48,751 nt of DNA. Origin: Bacteroidales bacterium. Lineage in GTDB: Bacteria; Bacteroidota; Bacteroidia; Bacteroidales; UBA932. The DNA lies in the NCBI GenBank assembly GCA_015060335.1, contig SUYR01000021.1, positions 1 to 48,751 on the forward strand, written 5' to 3'. Positions within the stretch are counted from its first letter, which is position 1, and each line of letters opens with the position of its first letter. The notes under the pieces were generated by a model that was not told the DNA's origin, did not search any database, and saw only the letters and a list, made by a program, of their open reading frames with translations. Positions 44,436-48,751 of the stretch are shown one piece after another. The translations under genes and the position numbers were made by a program.

Positions 44436-45809
44436 TTAGAACTCAGGAAGTTCTTCAGGCTGTTCAAACAGATGACGATGCAGGTCGCATACCACCTCGT
44501 TAAGTTCCTCTCGATCAACGACAAAACTGATATTCACAAACGACGCACCCTGTGAGATCATATACACATTACACTTCTTGAGCGGAGTAAATGTCTTCTT
44601 GAGCATTCCGTTAAGCTTCACAATATTCTTTCCGATCACCGACACCTGGGACTTGTCGTCATCAACTATCACATCTGCAAACTCCGAAAGTTCCGACACT
44701 ACTGAATCAATATTCTGAGACGCGTCCACCGTAACGGAAATATTTGCTTCTGAGGTACTTATGAGATCAACAGACACCTTGCTCTCGCTGAAGATCTCGA
44801 ACACGCGGCGAAGGAAGCCGGAAGTGTTGATCATCTTTGTAGAAAAGATGTTGATCACCTTGATGTTTTCCTTGAATGAAACTGATTTGACTCCATCCTC
44901 AATAAGCTCGTTACGGAGAATTGCCGTTCCTTTGCCGGAAGGATTCATCGAATTAAGCACATATATCGGAATATTCTTCTTCACTGCTGGTTCGATAGTC
45001 AGCGGGTGTAATACCTTCGCTCCAAAATGTGCCATCTCGGCAGCCTCCTCGAAAGATATCTGCTCGAGGCTCTTGGTGTTAGGCACATAACGGGGATCTG
45101 CAGTGCGGACACCATCCACATCAGTCCATATTTCTATCTTTTCTGCATCTACTGCCATGCCTATCAGAGAAGCTGAATAGTCAGAACCGCCTCGTCCGAG
45201 TACTGTAGGCTCTCCTTCTGCTGTAACTCCCACAAATCCCTGAGTGATAATGGCATCCATTCCTTCATATGCTTCCGACACAACTCCCGGTACCTTGGCT
45301 GCTATTGCATCCATATCAGGTTCACCCTTGAGATATGAGTCGCTTGTCATCATCATGCTGCGAGCGTCCACCCACTTGGTCCTGATTCCTTTTGAGTTCA
45401 TCGCATATGCTATTATGCTTGATGAGAGATACTCGCCTGTAGAAATTATGACAGCCTTGTTACGGTCTGAAAGTTCTCCCAATGAGCATACTGCCATAGC
45501 AAGATTGTCCAGACCGTCGCACAGTTCATTCACTCTTGCCACTGCCTCATCCTTGAGCATGCTCTGTGATAGAAGTTCAGCAGCCAGATCGACATGGCGC
45601 TTTCGGAGCTGACAGAGCAAGTCTTTTGTTTCGGGGAGATTTCTTGCTGCAGCTGCTTCTGATATTCTGTAGAGCAGGTCTGTAATCTTTGAAAGCGCAG
45701 ATACTACTACCACCGGCTTCTGGTCAAGTCTTCCACCGATGATGAAGATTGTTCGGGTGATGGCTTCAAAGTTTGCGACGGATGTGCCGCCGAATTTCAT
45801 TACGATCAT
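44436..45809 (-). CDS. lysC: Aspartate kinase (monofunctional)
   Basis: This 457-aa cytoplasmic enzyme phosphorylates aspartate, the first step to lysine, threonine and methionine. The N-terminus MIVMKFGGTSVAN is the kinase signature; TEVTGRGGSD-type LGRGGSDYSASLIGMAV and WTDVDGVRTADPR are also clear. The C-terminus carries two ACT domains (about residues 310-455) for amino-acid feedback. No homoserine dehydrogenase part is fused. The start codon is directly preceded by a second tandem array, so its leader is duplicated as well. The stop is next to the first array. Confidence 0.96.
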   Translation of the reverse strand: MIVMKFGGTSVANFEAITRTIFIIGGRLDQKPVVVVSALSKITDLLYRISEAAAARNLPETKDLLCQLRKRHVDLAAELLSQSMLKDEAVARVNELCDGLDNLAMAVCSLGELSDRNKAVIISTGEYLSSSIIAYAMNSKGIRTKWVDARSMMMTSDSYLKGEPDMDAIAAKVPGVVSEAYEGMDAIITQGFVGVTAEGEPTVLGRGGSDYSASLIGMAVDAEKIEIWTDVDGVRTADPRYVPNTKSLEQISFEEAAEMAHFGAKVLHPLTIEPAVKKNIPIYVLNSMNPSGKGTAILRNELIEDGVKSVSFKENIKVINIFSTKMINTSGFLRRVFEIFSESKVSVDLISTSEANISVTVDASQNIDSVVSELSEFADVIVDDDKSQVSVIGKNIVKLNGMLKKTFTPLKKCNVYMISQGASFVNISFVVDREELNEVVCDLHRHLFEQPEELPEF

Positions 45810-45812
45810 ATT

Positions 45813-46130
45813 GTTAACGTTGTTTTATATGTTCTTTGTTGGTGTGTCTATCTCTTTTGTGTCTGTTGTTCAGGCATATGATCAAAGTTTACGTTACCCT
45901 CCTCCTAAATCCTCCTCCTCGGGAGGAGGACTTGCTTTCGCTTCGCTCATATGGTTAACGTTGTTTTATATGTTCAATATTGGTGTGTCTATCTCTTTTG
46001 TGTCTGTTGTACAGGCATATGATAATGTTTACGTTACCCTCCTCCTAAATCCTCCTCCTCGGGAGGAGGACTTGCTTTCGCTTCGCTCATATTGTTAACG
46101 TTGTTTTATATGTTCAATGTTGGTGTGTCT
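45813..46130. repeat. Tandem ~140-bp repeat array between the M20 gene and lysC
   Basis: Units start at 45813 (141 bp) and 45954 (140 bp), with a partial third at 46094-46130. Each contains CCTCCTCCTCGGGAGGAGG and the CGCTTCGCTC end, the same type of core as in the lysC-dapB array but with different flanks. Each unit also carries the M20 gene's last codons and the lysC leader. On the minus strand each full unit opens an 18-codon frame, MSEAKASPPPEEEDLGGG (46090-46034 and 45950-45894). The end of the M20 coding region lies inside the partial unit. Confidence 0.92.
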
Positions 46131-47246
46131 TATATGTTCAAATATCCTTATGTAGTTGGATACGGCAGTCTGAAGGTCAGACAGACGGATATGCTCGTCC
46201 GGACGATGAGCCACCAGGATCGAACCCGGGCCACAAAGTATCTTGTGAGGGATATTTGTAAGCTGTGGCGCATCACTTCCGAACGACACAGGCTTGGTCT
46301 CAAATCCATCAAACGTCTCATATTCAGTCGGGCAGTCTCCTCCGAACGCCTTTACCGTCATTGCCACCTGCCATGGAGCCACATCCTTTGCCACCACATC
46401 GGATCCATCCTGGACCTTCGACCTTCCGAATCGTAGCCTCGCATCCGGTCCTGCAATATTCTTCATTACATTACAAACAATCTCATCAGACTCGAAAGTC
46501 GTTCTGAAATACACCCTGCATGTCAATTCCGGACTAAGAATATTCTGAGGATTGTCACTGACCAGTTTACCTATATTATACGTAGTCTCACCCAGTATCT
46601 CATCATAAGGGAACCTGATGCTGCGGAGTGCATTCATAAAGTCGTTGAACATTTCAATTGCACTCTGTCCTTGCTCAGGATATCCCGAATGGAAAGCCTT
46701 GCCTGTGAATGTAACTTCAAAAGACTTCGTACCCTTCGCCGCTGTCGCCATGCAGTTATCCGTCGGCTCACCTACCACTACCCAAAGAGGAGATGTCCCG
46801 ACTGCGCTCGAGATGACAGAATTGTATGCCTTCGCTCCGAATGAGCCGGTCTCTTCTCCTGCGAGAAGTAAAAGTCCGAAACCGTCATATCCCTTGGCTT
46901 CCAAAGCTTTACATGCTTCCCACATTGCGAAAATCTGGCCTTTCGCATCACATGTACCACGACCTGTCACCATATCCTGATCATCAGGACAGACCTCCGG
47001 TGAGATATACGGAGGCACGGTATCTAGATGGGTACAGAACAACACTCCCGGTGTACCCCATGAGAAAAGCAGATTCTGAGGAAGTTTGCATCCGTCAGGA
47101 ACATCAGCCTTCATGGACTCAACATCGAAACGCGTCAAGATGTTCTTCTGTGTGAGCAAACGCTCAGCAAGAAAATCAGCAAACTCCCTCTCCCTACCGG
47201 AAGTGGAGTCTAATGCAAGCATCTGATTGAATAGAGCGATATCCAT
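46095..47246 (-). CDS. M20 family metallopeptidase, candidate N-acyl-diaminopimelate deacylase (DapE/ArgE-like)
   Basis: This 383-aa cytoplasmic di-zinc hydrolase has the M20 motifs in order: HLDTVPPY (metal His/Asp, near 73), GRGTCDAKGQ (near 94), LAGEETGS (metal and catalytic Glu near 125), and the C-terminal GSDAPQL with GPGSILVAHRPDEHI. The best functional reading from its place ahead of lysC-dapB-dapA-dapD is the deacylase step. Acetylornithine deacetylase is a close alternative. The final residues FEHIRHTNIEHIKQR are encoded partly by the tandem repeat and contain EHI twice, so this tail is probably a repeat-made extension. Confidence 0.85.
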   Translation of the reverse strand: MDIALFNQMLALDSTSGREREFADFLAERLLTQKNILTRFDVESMKADVPDGCKLPQNLLFSWGTPGVLFCTHLDTVPPYISPEVCPDDQDMVTGRGTCDAKGQIFAMWEACKALEAKGYDGFGLLLLAGEETGSFGAKAYNSVISSAVGTSPLWVVVGEPTDNCMATAAKGTKSFEVTFTGKAFHSGYPEQGQSAIEMFNDFMNALRSIRFPYDEILGETTYNIGKLVSDNPQNILSPELTCRVYFRTTFESDEIVCNVMKNIAGPDARLRFGRSKVQDGSDVVAKDVAPWQVAMTVKAFGGDCPTEYETFDGFETKPVSFGSDAPQLTNIPHKILCGPGSILVAHRPDEHIRLSDLQTAVSNYIRIFEHIRHTNIEHIKQR

Positions 47247-47276
47247 AACAACAAAAACACACTAACGCATTCAGTG

Positions 47277-47284
47277 CAAATATA
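47277..47284 (-). promoter_or_regulatory. -7 box of the M20-dap operon
   Basis: TATATTTG on the minus strand lies 30 nt before the start at 47246. No matching -33 TTTG is at standard spacing. The region between 47247 and 47338 is shared with the divergent lipoprotein, whose own TAACTTCG-like box is at 47326-47333. Confidence 0.5.
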
Positions 47285-47338
47285 CGCAAAATTACAATAG
47301 GTATATCGCGAATGGAGATTTTTGTTAACTTCGCGAAT

Positions 47339-48346
47339 ATGATGAAAAAATTATTTATACTTCTGATGTTGGCAACAGGTTGCCAGGTCAGTTACCCCGA
47401 GGTCATACATCTTGAGGGCGGTAAACTTCACATTCAGGGAATAGCTCTGGACAAAAAGGACAAATGCCTTTACAGTTCATTCACAAGTTCATTCTTCAAG
47501 AGCGATTTAGAAGGAAACCTCATTGGTTCAGTGACTGGAATCAACGGCCATCTCGGAGCAATGACATACGACGAAAAAGAGAAGAAAGTCTATGCCTCCC
47601 TTGAAATCAAAGATGACGAAATCGGGAACGTCATTGCCGACGCATTGGGCGCCGTACGACATGAAAAGGAAGCAAGCCGTTTCTATGTTGCTGAAATTGA
47701 CGTACGTAAAATAGACCGTCTCGATGTTCCGTTTGAAGAGGCCATAACCCTCCATGCAATAGATGAGGTCGCCAAAGACTATCTCGACACTGTGGAAGTG
47801 AACGGTGCCAGGCTGGAACACAAATATGGTTGCTCAGGAATGGACGGTGTTGCAATCGCACCTGGTTTCGGATCTGACAGTAAAGAGAAGTACCTTTATG
47901 TGGCATATGGCATATATGGTGACACGACACGTATAGACAATGACTATAATATACTTCTCTGTTTTGTGATGGAGGATCTGAAGAAGCCTATTCACAAGTA
48001 CTTCGTAAAGACCGGCAACACAAGATACGGCGTTCAGAATATGACATACGACGCTCATAGCGAAAATCTCTATCTTGCTGTGTATAAAGGCAATAAGTCA
48101 CAATATCCGAACTACAGCCTGTTTACACTGGATATAAATCAGAAGCCATTTATCGGAAAGCTGGAAGGAGTGCCATATGAAGAAAACGAGGTAGAACAGG
48201 TAGCCGTAACAGAAGCGTCTCATTTTCCATGGGGCAGCACCGGACTGTACTCGTTCGGAGACGGCAGATGGTATGTAAGCAAGAAAGGGAAGAAAGACGG
48301 CATAGAATTCAGCGACGTGACCCTTTTCAACTCGTTGGAAGAGTAA
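47339..48346 (+). CDS. Hypothetical beta-propeller-like lipoprotein
   Basis: The product (335 aa) has a lipoprotein signal, MMKKLFILLMLATGC (Cys15), and then a repetitive beta-rich region. Recurring blade-like patterns such as IQGIALDKKDKCLYSSFTSSFFKSDLEGN, LGAMTYDEKEKKVYASLEIK, VQNMTYDAHSENLYLAVYKGN and GLYSFGDGRWYVSKK suggest a beta-propeller like the YncE/NHL type, but I cannot name the family. ATG 47339 is used (47342 is equally possible); an ATG at 47312 would add a 9-residue non-signal extension. The function is unknown. It ends 4 nt before a bidirectional terminator and is convergent to the rRNA operon. Confidence 0.8.
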   Translation: MMKKLFILLMLATGCQVSYPEVIHLEGGKLHIQGIALDKKDKCLYSSFTSSFFKSDLEGNLIGSVTGINGHLGAMTYDEKEKKVYASLEIKDDEIGNVIADALGAVRHEKEASRFYVAEIDVRKIDRLDVPFEEAITLHAIDEVAKDYLDTVEVNGARLEHKYGCSGMDGVAIAPGFGSDSKEKYLYVAYGIYGDTTRIDNDYNILLCFVMEDLKKPIHKYFVKTGNTRYGVQNMTYDAHSENLYLAVYKGNKSQYPNYSLFTLDINQKPFIGKLEGVPYEENEVEQVAVTEASHFPWGSTGLYSFGDGRWYVSKKGKKDGIEFSDVTLFNSLEE

Positions 48347-48350
48347 TACA

Positions 48351-48383
48351 AAAAAACCTTTCCAAAATTTGGAAAGGTTTTTT
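48351..48383. terminator. Bidirectional terminator between the lipoprotein gene and tRNA-Ala
   Basis: AAAAAACCTTTCCAAA (48351-48366) and TTTGGAAAGGTTTTTT (48368-48383) form a perfect 16-bp palindrome with A and T runs on both sides. It ends the + strand lipoprotein gene and also lies 5 nt past the 3' end of tRNA-Ala on the minus strand, so transcripts coming from 16S-tRNA-Ile-tRNA-Ala would end here. Confidence 0.9.
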
Positions 48384-48388
48384 GTTTG

Positions 48389-48462
48389 TGGAGATAGTCG
48401 GAGTCGAACCGACGACCCCCTGCTTGCAAAGCAGGTGCTCTAGCCAACTGAGCTATACCCCC
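48389..48462 (-). tRNA. tRNA-Ala (anticodon TGC)
   Basis: The 74-nt cloverleaf has acceptor GGGGGTA (48456-48462) pairing with TATCTCC (48390-48396, two G-U pairs), anticodon loop TTTGCAA with anticodon TGC, T-arm GGTTCGACTCC, and discriminator A at 48389. It follows tRNA-Ile by 8 nt, the standard rRNA spacer pair, but the expected 23S gene does not come next. Confidence 0.96.
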
Positions 48463-48470
48463 ATGCTTGG

Positions 48471-48544
48471 TAGTCCCGAGCAGACTTGAACTGCTGACCC
48501 CTACATTATCAGTGTAGTGCTCTAACCAACTGAGCTACGGGACT
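48471..48544 (-). tRNA. tRNA-Ile (anticodon GAT)
   Basis: The 74-nt cloverleaf has acceptor AGTCCCG (48538-48544) pairing with CGGGACT (48472-48478), anticodon loop CTGATAA with anticodon GAT, and a normal T-arm around TTCAAGT. It lies 89 nt downstream of the 16S 3' end on the minus strand. Confidence 0.96.
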
Positions 48545-48633
48545 GTATGGAAAAAAGACTGAATCATACTGCGAAGCTCCATTCGAACCTCGTCTCACTA
48601 CCAACCGAAAAGCTCGTGTCAATAACGCGCTCC

Positions 48634-48751
<118 letters not shown>

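Noticed and set aside
45810..46094. Lysine riboswitch in front of lysC
   Set aside because: The leader is wholly accounted for by the tandem repeat units. I could not find the conserved lysine-riboswitch core, and the hairpins are the simple CCTCC/GGAGG palindromes.
45739..46098. A + strand frame of 119 codons across the lysC start and the tandem array
   Set aside because: It is antisense to lysC and made mostly of repeat units (the FVSVVQAYD segment occurs twice). Its apparent length comes from the repeat periods, and there is no promoter or ribosome site.
43986..46130. CRISPR array suspected from the regular repeats near lysC
   Set aside because: The units are contiguous with no unique spacers between short repeats. 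The period is about 140 bp and no cas genes are nearby. They are plain tandem duplications.

Overview
The window reads as chromosomal DNA of a Bacteroidota bacterium, most likely order Bacteroidales. The evidence is a SusC/SusD pair, many promoters with the phylum's TAnnTTTG -7 box (several with a TTTG or TTG -33 box 19 nt upstream), an OstA-like protein with Asp-Ser-Leu repeats, a DUF5723 protein, S16 with a long C-terminal extension, and a 16S 3' end reading GGAACACCTCC. I cannot name the genus. Most genes sit in tight operons, and overall G+C looks moderate (about 45-50 % by eye), with a clearly AT-richer stretch at roughly 23.6-29.15 kb.

Layout. 1-200: the leader and promoter of a stable-RNA (probably rRNA) operon that runs leftward out of the window. 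0.4-4.6 kb (+): OPT transporter, ZIP metal transporter and peptidase T. 4.6-13.7 kb (-): radical SAM protein, guaB, two SurA-like periplasmic chaperones, an OstA/LptA-like protein, and an outer-membrane barrel gene broken by an internal deletion. 13.7-15.1 kb: a REP-associated tyrosine transposase (RAYT) gene between copies of a 28-bp palindrome that recurs five times in the window. 15.1-24 kb: a small conserved protein, then (-) a 1288-aa lipoprotein, a DUF5723 outer-membrane protein and galE, then (+) a PBP4-type carboxypeptidase. 23.6-32.7 kb (-): an uptake locus with S9 peptidase, SusC, SusD, a tiny lipoprotein, a Calx-beta-like lipoprotein and a thioredoxin-fold lipoprotein without its catalytic cysteines. 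32.9-38.5 kb: FeoA-FeoB fusion, lipocalin, mutarotase-like protein, tRNA-Leu, rpsP-rimM. 38.5-47.2 kb (-): a diaminopimelate/lysine cluster (M20 deacylase, lysC, dapB, dapA, dapD, aminotransferase, dapF) ending in a lipoprotein and a 58-aa membrane protein. 47.3-48.75 kb: a lipoprotein, tRNA-Ala, tRNA-Ile and the 3' end of 16S rRNA.

How the genes work together. The dap cluster gives five of the central steps from aspartate to meso-diaminopimelate, plus a candidate aminotransferase and a candidate deacylase for the other two; asd and lysA are not here. The S9 peptidase encoded in front of susC/susD suggests a peptide or protein uptake locus rather than a glycan locus. PepT and the OPT transporter at the left end also handle peptides. 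The guaB-SurA-SurA-OstA operon serves outer-membrane assembly.

Most unusual points: (1) the RAYT gene with its palindromes, and a second palindrome family that shares flanking motifs with them; (2) two independent arrays of about 140-bp tandem repeats that end at the start codons of lysC and dapB, so that the leader regions themselves are duplicated; (3) a 16S-tRNA-Ile-tRNA-Ala operon that meets a bidirectional terminator directly after tRNA-Ala, with no 23S gene; (4) a redox-dead thioredoxin-like lipoprotein and an apparent compositional switch inside susC.
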